Shown in pieces: positions 1 through 10,200 of a stretch of DNA of 64,000 bases; position 1 is the stretch's first letter, and each line of letters begins with the position of its first letter. Both the position numbers and the translations under genes were made by a program. The stretch spans positions 62,001 to 126,000 of the forward strand of contig JAKFUF010000062.1 of the NCBI GenBank assembly GCA_021732845.1. The letters are read 5' to 3'. Below the pieces are notes generated by a model, which saw only the letters and a list, made by a program, of their open reading frames with translations, was not told where the DNA came from and did no database searches. The stretch is from Planctomycetaceae bacterium. GTDB taxonomy: Bacteria; Planctomycetota; Planctomycetia; Planctomycetales; Planctomycetaceae.

Positions 1-608
1 ACCAGGTTTCGCAGCCCTTCCGCGCGGCGATCCTCTTTGTCGCCGTCGATCCAGCCGTGCCACATGTTGACCTTTTTGTACCACCCCTTCTCGGCTTCGG
101 ACTCTTTTTCACTGGCGACGAGATGTTCCAATTCTTGAGGCAGGAGCCACCGTCCTTTGTACTTGACGTAGCCCCGCGAACGCATGATCTCGTCGCGCGT
201 GGTCCACTCGCCTTCGTGCTGCACATGCCCCAGCCCGCGATGCGCCAGCACATGCTCGGGGTCGAGGGTGATGACCCGGTTGAGGTGGCGTTCCCGCTCC
301 CTGGGCAGCGTGACTTCGCGGCACCATTCCGCCAGCTTCCATTGTTCTTCCACGGTGTCGGGGGTGACGCGCCGCCGCGTTTCGTATTCTTCCACCATCA
401 GCCGGCGATGCACGACCGCCTGGACCAAAGCCTGCGAAACGGTGATCTCGGCCCCGGTGAGGGTCCGGATGGAGACGCGGTCTTTGTTGGCGGCCTTGAG
501 CAATTGGCCGCGGATTTCGCCGCCATTTTTCAGTTGCACAACATCAGCGCGGGCAACCACTTGTGTGGCAAGCAGCAACACGATGGCCAGACCGAATTGG
601 CGATGCAT
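1..608 (-). CDS. Secreted hypothetical protein (C-terminus off the window)
   Basis: An open minus-strand frame starts at ATG 608-606, preceded by a GGGAGGCGAG ribosome binding site, and runs off the left edge without a stop, so about 202 residues are visible. The first 20 residues form a signal peptide (MHRQFG, then a Leu/Val/Ala core ending ARA). The next part, VVQLKNGGEIRGQLL, resembles the short beta-rich module common at the start of planctomycete exported proteins. The remainder is charged, with a TPR-like stretch (LDPEHVLAHRGLGHV) and a WHGWIDG segment near the edge. I do not recognise a catalytic family. Codon use is like the neighbours. Confidence 0.75.
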   Translation of the reverse strand, partial: MHRQFGLAIVLLLATQVVARADVVQLKNGGEIRGQLLKAANKDRVSIRTLTGAEITVSQALVQAVVHRRLMVEEYETRRRVTPDTVEEQWKLAEWCREVTLPRERERHLNRVITLDPEHVLAHRGLGHVQHEGEWTTRDEIMRSRGYVKYKGRWLLPQELEHLVASEKESEAEKGWYKKVNMWHGWIDGDKEDRRAEGLRNL

Positions 609-847
609 CTCGCCTCCCGTGGAACTCCACGTTGACAGCCACGGCGAACGCCGGAACTGGCGCGAATCCGCTTGATCCCTGTATCGTCGAACACAGCGGA
701 GGCGCAGTTGAGAGATTCTACCCCCGTGCCGCTTGAGAATTCAAGAACTTGTTGAAGTTGACGGATTTTTCATGACAGCAACCTGTACACAGGATCGCCT
801 GTGACAGGCCCCGTTGGTGAACATTGCGGACGGCACCAGTTGTTTCG

Positions 848-1363
848 TCAAAACATCACATCCGGGCTGTTGTCCGTCATGAGCTTCGCCGCGAGCGATT
901 TCAATTCTGCATCGCCGCGGATGGCGGCAATGAGTTCGTTGCGGCTCATTCTGGATTCGACGAGGCGACCCAGCAGTTGCGCCCGCAATGACCAATAAGC
1001 CCGGCCTTCGCACCACCAGTTGACCTGATTCCAGAGCGCAACGGCCGTAATTGTGATCAGCAGATAGGCCCACCAGGTCGAAAACTGCGGCCGGTACAAG
1101 TGGATCAGAACGCAACTTCCGAGGGCCACGGCCGTCATCACCAGCGCAAACAGACAGCCGGTGGCGTTGTTGATGCGGTAGCTGGCGGACATCAGGAATC
1201 CGTAGAATTCGGGATCGTCTTCGCGCAGCGAGGAGACAACGGAATCGCCGTCCGCGCACTCCCGGACCTCGACATGACCATTCGTCTCGCTGACGTTCAG
1301 GTTGTCACCCTCCCGCAGGAGGGGGCTGACGGCGTTGACGATCTTTTGATATCGGGGTTCCAT
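848..1363 (-). CDS. Hypothetical two-helix membrane protein
   Basis: This 171-residue protein starts with MEPRYQKIVN and has a polar N-terminal part of about 65 residues, two predicted transmembrane segments near residues 69-88 and 95-115, and a polar C-terminal tail. Residues around 140-160 (MSRNELIAAIRGDAELK) look like a short helical domain. An overlapping 172-codon frame on the same strand is Arg/Pro-rich and has no hydrophobic segments, so I chose this frame. No family is recognised. It has no obvious operon partner. Confidence 0.6.
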   Translation of the reverse strand: MEPRYQKIVNAVSPLLREGDNLNVSETNGHVEVRECADGDSVVSSLREDDPEFYGFLMSASYRINNATGCLFALVMTAVALGSCVLIHLYRPQFSTWWAYLLITITAVALWNQVNWWCEGRAYWSLRAQLLGRLVESRMSRNELIAAIRGDAELKSLAAKLMTDNSPDVMF

Positions 1364-1975
1364 CGGACTGCCGCAATGCCGGTGCAGATAGGGAATGTCG
1401 TCGCTCTATCGTCTCAACCGATTCTGTTCTGTCAAACGTACCGATGGAACGCCGGAACGCCGCCGGGCATCCGCGTCGGATGAAGCGACTCAACGGGTTG
1501 CCGTTTGCTTACTTCGCAGCATGATTTCAACCTTAAAGGCCACCGCGCTGATCTTTGTCCATGAGATTTGATCTCAGCTTTGTCATTGGCACCCGATTGA
1601 CCCTGGCGCGGTCAGTGACTACATTTCTTGAGATTCAAGGGGTGTTGTCATCGTCGAGCCCCAATGTGGCCGCTCAGCCAATGGCGATCGCCCCTTCGAC
1701 TATCACGTCAGCAGCGAATCTTTCGGGCCAACAGGGAGGTGTGGTCACTGGTAATTCTTGCTTGCTGCAGAACTCCTGTCGCGGATGGGTGGGTTGCGCC
1801 GCCTTCCTCATTGACTGTCGGGGTTCCTCGCTCATTGCCAAGCAAAGCCCCTATTTCTGCGGGATTGCCTCTCCTTCCAACACCTGCATGCCGCCTGTCG
1901 GCGTCTCAATGTCACGGACCAACTGTCGACCATTCCGTTCGGTGGTTTAGACGCGTTCTTTGAAAGGAATCTTCA
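1364..1975. other. Gap without a convincing gene
   Basis: No convincing gene, RNA or repeat is seen in these 612 bases. Two overlapping plus-strand frames of 111 and 131 codons exist, but their translations are low-complexity Ser/Cys/Pro mixtures with no start signal and resemble no protein. The 3' part must hold the promoter of the gene starting at 1976; GAAAGGAATC shortly before that ATG is its likely ribosome binding site. Confidence 0.4.
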
Positions 1976-2959
1976 ATGAGAATTCGCCCCCGTATCAGCC
2001 TCATCTGTGTGGCCCTGGCTCTCTCGCTGACCGCCACCCTTCGGGCCGACGATGAGAAGGTTGCGGCTCCCACGACGGCTGCTTCGGCTCCCGCGAATGA
2101 CGCAAGGAAGGACGAAGCGGCCGCCATCACCAAAGCCAGCGACGCCTACATCAAGGCGGTCAATGACCGCGATCTGGCCGCGATTGCCGCGTGCTGGACG
2201 GAGGAAGGCGAGCACATCGGAGAAACTGGCGACACGCTTCGCGGTCCCGCCGCGATCGAGGCCGCCTACAAGGAGTTCTTCGAACGGTACGCCACCTCCA
2301 ACCTCGAAGCCAAAGTGGAAAAGCTGCGGTTCCTCGGGAAAGACACCGCGATCGAGACCGGCACGTTTCATCTCAAGCACAGCGAAACGACCACCATCAG
2401 CGACTTTAGCGTGCTGTTCGTTCGTGAGGACGGCAATTGGAAAATCGCCATTGTTCGCGAACGGGCCAGCGACAAACCCGTGGTCACGGACATCAAGGAG
2501 CTGGCGTGGCTCGTGGGCGACTGGACGGGCACCATGGCCGACGGCGAACTGCATTGTTCCTACTCATGGGCCGAAGGCGAGAAATTCCTGCACAATCGTT
2601 TCACCCTCAAGCGTGATGGACAACCGGCGCTCGTGGGGCTGCAGATCATGGGCGTGGACCATGTGCATGGCGGGTTCCGCACCTGGATGTTTGATGTGAG
2701 TGGTGGAACCAGCGAGGGGCATTGGGCGAAGGACGCGGACCGCTGGGTGGTTGAAACCCGCTCCATTCACGCCGACGGCGTCGAAGGCTTTGCCAAGAGT
2801 CTGTTCATCCCACAGACGAAGGACGAATACACCTGGCAACCAGTGGAACGCACGACGGGTGGAGAAGGGAAAACGGCGGGAGCACCGATCAAGGTGGTGC
2901 GGGCCAAGGCCGTCACGGCGAAGGGGGAGAAGAACAGTGCGGAATCCACCAGCAAATAG
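1976..2959 (+). CDS. Secreted SnoaL-like/DUF4440 (SgcJ/EcaC-type) protein
   Basis: The 327-residue product begins with a signal peptide (residues 1-24, ending LRADD). Residues about 45-165 match the NTF2-like SgcJ/EcaC or DUF4440 fold: a helix with AYIKAVNDRDL, then CWTEEGEHI, then GPAAIEAAYKEFF, then strands ending in FVREDGNWKI. Residues 170-290 form a second, beta-rich domain (LVGDWTG, YSWAEGEKFL, RTWMFDVSGG) often attached to this family in planctomycetes. Members bind small molecules or act as non-enzymatic folds, so no reaction can be assigned. An AAAGGAATC site precedes the ATG. The next gene starts 57 bases downstream on the same strand and may be co-transcribed. Confidence 0.8.
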   Translation: MRIRPRISLICVALALSLTATLRADDEKVAAPTTAASAPANDARKDEAAAITKASDAYIKAVNDRDLAAIAACWTEEGEHIGETGDTLRGPAAIEAAYKEFFERYATSNLEAKVEKLRFLGKDTAIETGTFHLKHSETTTISDFSVLFVREDGNWKIAIVRERASDKPVVTDIKELAWLVGDWTGTMADGELHCSYSWAEGEKFLHNRFTLKRDGQPALVGLQIMGVDHVHGGFRTWMFDVSGGTSEGHWAKDADRWVVETRSIHADGVEGFAKSLFIPQTKDEYTWQPVERTTGGEGKTAGAPIKVVRAKAVTAKGEKNSAESTSK

Positions 2960-3016
2960 CAGCTTTGCTGAGCCACGCCTCTTTTTCTTTTAACTGTTCC
3001 TCAGCCGGAGAACACC

Positions 3017-4105
3017 ATGAAAAATCCACTCTGTCTGCCTGCGGCCCTGGCGCTATTGGCAGTGTGTGGCGTTGCCCAGGCACAACTGGTGCCGCCACGA
3101 ACTTACGATTTCCGTGACTACAATCGCGGTGCGTATGGTCCGGACCGCGGCCGTTACGAAGACCGCGACCGTCGTGACTACGACCGCAGAGACAATAATC
3201 GGTGGGATTACGACCACCGCGACTACGATCGCCGTGACGACTGGCGTTACGATGATCGCCGCGACGTGGGGCCGCACGGCGGTTATGTGCCCGCACGCCC
3301 GGGAGTCACCACCACCAGTGGCTACCGCGCTCCTTCGGTGATTGGCTCCAATCCTGGCAACATTCGGTCGCAAACCAATGTCACGGTTGGTCCCAGCGGC
3401 CGGATCATCTCCAGCACGACTACCAAAACGGTCGAGCCGTACCGGATGCGGCATTATTCCCGGGACGACCTGCACGGGTATTCGGTGTACGCCCACCGCA
3501 ACATCCCCAACCGGCGGATTTTCGACCGGGACTGGTACAACCGAAACCCAGGGACGTGGGCCTTCTCCAACCGGCCACAACAACGGTTCGCTGGCCGCGT
3601 CGACTGGGATGGCGCTTCGCGATACATCGGCATCAGCGGCCGCCCCATCGCGTATGATTATGGATCGACAATCGTTTACAACGGCGGCACCACATACCTG
3701 AACGGGCAGCCGCTGTGCTCAGTCTCCGACTATTCGCGGCAGGCGTTTGCCATCGCCGAATCGGGACGGCGGGCGAATGTCTCGATCAACGACGACTGGC
3801 AGACCCTGGGTGTGTTTGGATTGCTGCGCGATCAGACGGCCCCCGTCAGCCAGATGTTCGAGATTGCCGTCAACCAGAATGGAATCATTCGCGGCAATTA
3901 CAATGACTCCCAGAATGGCATCGCCTACCCGATTTCTGGAGCGGTCGACATCCGTTCGCAACGCGCGGTGTGGATGATCGGCGACCGCAACCACGTCGTC
4001 TATGAAGCGGGCTACTACAACCTGATGCAGGAAGCCACGCCCATGCTGGTCCACTTCAATGACGGGCGGGAAGAACAAGTCACGCTGGTTAAGATCAATT
4101 ACTGA
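3017..4105 (+). CDS. Secreted Arg/Asp/Tyr-repeat hypothetical protein
   Basis: The 362-residue protein has a clear signal peptide (MKNPLCL to AQA, residues 1-22). Residues about 30-90 are a low-complexity tract of YDRRD/YDHRD/RYDDRRD repeats, alternately charged and Tyr-rich. The rest is Tyr/Asn/Arg/Gly-rich and beta-like with no recognised domain. CGGAGAACACC upstream supplies the ribosome binding site. A strong intrinsic terminator lies 33 bases after the stop. The charged repeat suggests a periplasmic or surface role, which is inference only. Confidence 0.75.
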   Translation: MKNPLCLPAALALLAVCGVAQAQLVPPRTYDFRDYNRGAYGPDRGRYEDRDRRDYDRRDNNRWDYDHRDYDRRDDWRYDDRRDVGPHGGYVPARPGVTTTSGYRAPSVIGSNPGNIRSQTNVTVGPSGRIISSTTTKTVEPYRMRHYSRDDLHGYSVYAHRNIPNRRIFDRDWYNRNPGTWAFSNRPQQRFAGRVDWDGASRYIGISGRPIAYDYGSTIVYNGGTTYLNGQPLCSVSDYSRQAFAIAESGRRANVSINDDWQTLGVFGLLRDQTAPVSQMFEIAVNQNGIIRGNYNDSQNGIAYPISGAVDIRSQRAVWMIGDRNHVVYEAGYYNLMQEATPMLVHFNDGREEQVTLVKINY

Positions 4106-4138
4106 GTCGTGGAAGCCGCTCGACTGGAATGAGTCTTT

Positions 4139-4177
4139 GAGCCCGGGGTCAGGCACTGACCTCGGGCTCGGCTTTTG
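4139..4177 (+). terminator. Rho-independent terminator
   Basis: A 13-bp stem with one G-U pair (GAGCCCGGGGTCA at 4139-4151 and TGACCTCGGGCTC at 4157-4169) closes a 5-base loop. It is followed by GGCTTTTG, a short T run. It lies just after the gene ending at 4105 and separates it from the giant cytochrome gene. Confidence 0.85.
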
Positions 4178-4270
4178 TCAGGCCTCCAGAAGCTAGGGAA
4201 TGGAGAAGATTCTCGGTACAATCTGGCTCCGTGCTGACAACAGATCCCCTGTGCCACGAGCCGATAGCCA

Positions 4271-7200
4271 ATGCCCCTGCTGTGCGACCGTCCTGCCGAA
4301 TTGGGTCCATGCCGTGAATCGCGGGGCTTGTCCCGCCTTGTGGTCTGCCTGCTGGCAGGCATCTCGATCACCTTGCTGGCTGGGGGCGCGCGGGCGGCGG
4401 ACGCCCCCAAGAAAATCGTGCTGATCGCCGGGCCGATCACCGGGCACGGGAAGAACACGCACGAGTACGAGAAGAGCGTGATCCTGCTCAAGCATCTGCT
4501 GGACACGTCGCCCAATGTGCGCGGGCTGGTGAAGGTCGAGACGCATTTTCGTGGCTGGCCTGCCGACGAAAAGACGCTCGACGATGCCGACACCATCGTG
4601 ATGATTTCCGATGGCGGCGACCAGAAGGCCGAGGACCATCCGCTGTATGTTGGGAACCGCCTGGAGGTACTGGAAAAGCAGATGCAGCGGGGCTGTGGCT
4701 TCCTGCAGTTCCACTGGACCACCTTTCATCCCACCCGTGTTCAAGACAAGATCATCGAATGGGCAGGCGGCTATTTCGACTATGAAAGCGGCACCGGGCC
4801 GCGCAAGTGGTATTCGGCGATCAGCACCTGGTCCGGGCCGGTGACTCTGCCCGCCACAACACACCCGATCAGCCGCGGCGTCAAGCCGTTCGAGCTGGAA
4901 GAAGAGTTCTATTACAAGATCCTCTTCCGCAACGGGGACAAACGGCTGGTGCCGATTGTCCAGACCCGTGTCCCCAATCTCGTTGACACCGATCAGCCCG
5001 TGCAGACAGTCGGCTGGGCGGTCGAACGGAAGGACGGCGGGCGGGGCTTCAGCTTCACCGGCGGGCATTTCTACCGCAACTGGTGGCTCGACGATTACCG
5101 CAAGCTGATCCTCAATGCCGTGCTTTGGACGGCCAAAGTCGAAGTCCCGCCCGAAGGCGTGGCTTCCACGCTCGACGAGCCGATCAAGGCGCTGATTGTC
5201 ACTGGCCACAACCACCCGGCCCATGACTGGCGAAAGGTCACCGCCGCGTTGATTCCCGTGCTGGAGCAGGATCCGCGGATGCAGGTGGAGGTCATTGAAG
5301 ACCCCAACGAACTCGCCGATGAAAAACTGCTGCGCTACAACCTCGTGGTGATGAACTACAGCAGTTGGGACCGCGCGGGGCTCAGCGAGGCGGCGAAGGT
5401 CAATTTTCTGACGTACCTGAAGAATGGCGGCGGCCTGTCGATCATCCACTTCGCCAATGGGGCTTTCACAGACACATTGCCCAACAAGGCATCGGACTGG
5501 GTGGAATACCGCACGCGGATTGTCCGGCGCGTCTGGGTGCATGGCGATGGGCGCAGCGGGCATGACGCCTACGGGCCGTTTCATGTCGAGCTGACTGCCT
5601 CGAAGCATCCGATCACCGTTGGTTTGCAGCCGTTTGACACCGTCGACGAACTGTATTTCAAGCAGGAGGGCGACCTGCCGATTGAGCCCCTGGTCTCGGC
5701 GGTCTCCAAGGTCACCGGGAAGAATGAGCCACTGGCCTGGGCGTACAATTATGAGAAGTCGAAGGTCTTTCAAACTCTGTTGGGGCACGCCGACATTTCC
5801 GTCCGGAAGGCGGCGGCGCTGATTCGGCGGGGCAGTGTGTGGGCGGCGGGGCGCGAACCGCTGAGCTTCGACCCTCCCGCGGAACTGACCGAGCACATGC
5901 TCTTCCGCTCGGGCAGTCCGTGGACCCCTGATGAATCCATGAAGCGTGCGGGATTAACGGACGCTGCTCCAGCAGCTCCGGCCAAACCGGCGGGTCCGCC
6001 GCTGGTGGAGGGCAAGTTTGGCAAGGGGCTGAACACCAGCTCGGGCGCGGCGTTCTTACTTGGGCAGGCGGCGTTTCGTGAACTGCCGCTGACGGTCGAA
6101 TGCTGGGCCAAGCTCAACGGGACGCAAAGTTACAACATTTTGCTGGGGCATGAACTCAAGTCTTCGGGCACGCACTGGGAACTGTTCACGCAGCCCGGCT
6201 CGGGTGTGTTGAATGCGTATGTGCCCGGGGTTGAGCCCGACCACGTGCGGACGACGGTGAACCTGTGTGATCAGAAATGGCATCATGTGGGGATGGTGTT
6301 TGAGCCCGCACGGATCCGGTTGTATGTCGATGGCAAGCTCGCGGCAGACCAACCCGTCAAGGCGCGCGGCGCGGCCACGGTTGAGGGTGGCCTGGCGATT
6401 GGCAGCTTGTGGGGCCGTGAAATTGCCTGCGACGGCGTGCTGGATGAGGTGCGGATTCGCAGCGGTGCCCATCCGTTGGAAGGCGTCCCGGAGAAGCCAT
6501 TGGAAGTTGACGCCGACACACAGGGGCTGTGGCATCTGGACGAGTTGAAGGACGGCAAGTTTTTGGACAGTTCCAAGCATGGTCGCAACGCGGCCCGCGA
6601 GCCGGACAAGACAGCGGCCGCAGGAAGATCGAACCCCGGCGACCACTTTGGCGAAGAGGCGGTCGGCTTCCGCTGGACTGAGGCGGACGCCAGGGACGAC
6701 CGGTGGAAGGAGATGATCAACGGTCCGTTCTTCAGCGGCACGATTGCTGTAACGGTTCCTCCTTCCACTCCCGACGCCAAGGCATCGACACAGGTGACCA
6801 ACAAGGGGTTGGTGGTTCGCGTGGGCGACATGGGGCAGGCGGCGGTCTGCTATGACACCGAACTGCTGCGAATGAGCGCCGCGTGGACCGGTGAGTTCCT
6901 GCATTATGGCGCGTTTCGCTTTGGCCTGCTGGAGCCCCAACGGGCCGCCGGGACAGTCCAGTTTGTCACACCGCACCTCCCCGGTTGGAGTGGCGATGGC
7001 AAATTTGCGGATCCTCGGCCAGCCAAGCCGTATGGCTCGCTGCCCCACGACGTGGCGCGGTATCGCGGTGTTCACCGTCATGGTCAACATGTGGTGCTGA
7101 ACTACACGATCGGACAAACGGCAGTTTTGGAATCGCCCTGGGCGGTCACGGTCGAGGACACGACGCTGCTCACAAGAACGGTTTTGATTGGTCCGACTGC

Positions 7201-10200
7201 CGAACCACGGCACTTGTTGGTGGGACCGATGAAAACCAGGGTCCGCCTCGTGCGGCCCGTGTCAGGCGTGAGTCTTCTCACGCCTGATTCGCTTTTGGCC
7301 CATGGAAATCTGGTGGTTCAAGTCGCACCGAGTGCCGAGCCCCGTCAATTTCAACTGGTGCTGGGCGGCGAGACTCAAAACGCTGCACTGCTGGACCAAG
7401 CCGTGCAGCAACTCGCCTCCGTTCCCGAAGTGAGCCTGAAAGACCTGACCACTGCCGGACCGCCGCAATGGACGGCGGAGATTGTCACGCAGGGGACCGT
7501 TGCCGCGGACGATGCGGCGTATGTCGTCGACACATTGACCATGCCGTTTGAGAATCCGTACAAGGCCCTGCTGTTTGCCAGCGGGCACGACTTCTTCGCG
7601 AACGGCGATGCCGCGGTGTGCATGGTGCATGGTGACGTGTGGCGGGTCAGTGGGATCGACGACCGTCTGCAAAAACTGACCTGGAAGCGGATCGCCACCG
7701 GGCTGTTCCAGCCACTGGGGCTCAAGATTGTCAACGATCAGGTGTTCGTTCTGGGCCGCGACCAGATTACGCGGCTCGTGGATGCCAACGGCGATGGTGA
7801 GACAGATTTCTACGAATGTTTTAACAACGACGGCCAAATGACCGCCAATGGCCACGAATTTGCCACCTGTCTGGAGACCGACAGCCGCGGGCGGTTTTAT
7901 TACCTGCGGGGCGACAGCGGCAGTGCCACGCAGCAGGACGGGTGCCTGCTGCGAGTGTCGCCCGATGGCGAGAAGCTCGAAGTGGTGGCCACCGGCTTTC
8001 GTAACGCCAATGGCCTGTCGGTCAGTCCCGGCGGCACGATCACCGTGGCTCCGCAGGAAGGGAACTGGACTCCCGGTTCGGCGATTTTTTCTGTCCGCGA
8101 AGGGGGATTTTACGGGGCGATGCAGTCGCACCACCGCGCCGTGCCACCCACCGACTTCGACAAGCCGCTGTGCTGGATCCCGCGTCTGCAGGACAACTCC
8201 AGCGGCGGCCAGACCTGGGTGACAGGAGACCGCTGGGGCCCGCTGAACGGCAGCCTGCTGCACTTCTCGTTCGGCACCTGCCGGATGTTCTCGGTCCTGC
8301 GCGAGCCGGCGGCCAGGGCGGGTGAAGTCGGCATCGCGGGCACGGTTCAATGGCCCCTGCAGTTCGACTCCGGCATCATGCGCGGCCGGTTTCGTCCGAC
8401 CGATGGCCAGTTGTATGTCACCGGCCTGAAAGGCTGGGTCTCCAGTGCCGTTCGCGACGGATGCTTCCAGCGCGTGCGGTACACCAGCCTCCCGGTGGAC
8501 CTGCCGGTGCAGGTCGCCACCCGAAAGAACGGGCTGCTGCTGAAGTTCACCAGCCCGCTGGACCGCGAGACCGCGGAAGACCCCGAGAATTTTCATATCG
8601 AGCAATGGAACTACCGCTGGGCGGCGGACTATGGCTCACCCGAGTTTAAACCAACGAGCCCGCAGGAATTGGGTCGCGACACCGTCGAGATCACGTCCGC
8701 CACGCTGCTGCCGGACGCGAGGACGGTTTTTTTGGAACTGGCAGAACTGAAGCCGGTCATGCAGATGGCGCTGAGCTACACGCTCCAATCCGCGGCGAGA
8801 TCGAAACTCGAGCAAACGGTCAACCTGACGGTCCATGCCGTCTCGCCAGAGATCCAAGATCCGGCGACGCTCACGCGGCATGCACGGCCAGGGCTGTTGT
8901 CGGAGGAAGTGAGAAAAAGGCTGCAGCCAGGCCTCATGGCTCGCACTGGCGTCCCCTTTCCCCGCAACGGACCGAGTTCCACCAAAGTTCTCCGCATGGC
9001 GGCATTCGTTGACGAAGCGCCTGTCAGAGAAGTCGAAATGCATATTGAGGGATATTTGCGAATCCCGCTCAAGCAGCGAATTCGTTTTTCCGTCGAAGGC
9101 AATGGGACGCTCGAACTGAAAATCAACGGGCAGGCTGTCCCACTGAGCAGCATTCGGGAGGAAATGGCCGGCGGACTGATCTCGCCTCCGCCTGGTGTGG
9201 CCCTGCATGGCGGATTCAATCGACTTGAAGCCACCTATCGGGGCCCCCAGTCAGGCCCGGCTCAATGGCGTCTGTATTGGGGCAGCAAGTCCTTCGCCAC
9301 CGAGCCGATTCCTCCGACAGCCATCTCTTACGAACTTGCCGAAGTCGCTTACAAACTCCGCGGAGTCGATTTTGATCCGTCCGCCGACAGGGGCGTGTTG
9401 CTCACCCTGTCACTCTGCTGCTTCCGCTGCCACCAGACGGAGAACGCCGCCATTGCCGCCGAGACCGCGCGGTTCGAAGCCCCGTGGCTCAACGACAGCA
9501 CCAAACGGTTGTCGCGCGACTGGATATCCGCGTGGCTCAAATCCCCCGAAACCTACCGCCACCAGGCGCGGATGCCGCGCCTGTTCCACGATGCGGAAGG
9601 GAAGACCGAGCAGGCCCAGCAGATCGCCGATCTCGCCGCGTTTTTGGGAGGCGATCCACAAAGCCCTCAGGAGTCGCCAGCGCCCCCAACCGAACAGATT
9701 CGGCGTGGCTTGGAACTCTACGAACGCCTGGGATGCATTGCCTGCCATCGCCATACGCCAGCCACCTCTGAAGACGAGTGGCATCGGGTCAGCCTCAACG
9801 GAGTGCGGGCGAAGTTCCGCGCCGGACAACTTGAGGCATTTCTGTTGACGCCACACGAACATTCACCACAGACGAGGATGCCCGATTTTTCGCTGGCGAC
9901 AGACGAAGCCGCCGCACTGGCGGCCTATTTGCGCTCCCGGTCAGACTTGACTCTGCCTGTCGCGGCGAAGGGAGATTCGGCACGTGGTCAACAACTGTTC
10001 GCCAAGCTGGCTTGCCAGCAGTGCCACCGCCTGGATCCCGTTTCGGCACTGCCTGCCCCGGAGCTGGCTCCCGTCGAGAAAACCTTTTTGCGAAGTTGTA
10101 TGTCTCCGGATCGGGACGCTGGCGATCAAGACTTGGACGACAAGGCCCTGGAACTGAAGTCGCGGATGAGGAAGAAGCCACTGTTCTCGTTGTCGGATGA

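Noticed and set aside
741-1259. 172-codon minus-strand frame overlapping the two-helix membrane protein
   Set aside because: It overlaps the better candidate at 848-1363, is Arg/Pro-rich and lacks membrane or domain signals.
1555-1963. Open plus-strand frames of 111-131 codons in the 1364-1975 gap
   Set aside because: Composition is not protein-like and there is no ribosome binding site or conserved motif.
4193-8605. Long minus-strand frames (567, 385 and 447 codons) across the giant cytochrome gene
   Set aside because: Continuous only because of third-position GC bias in the plus-strand gene, whose domains and haem motifs are clear.
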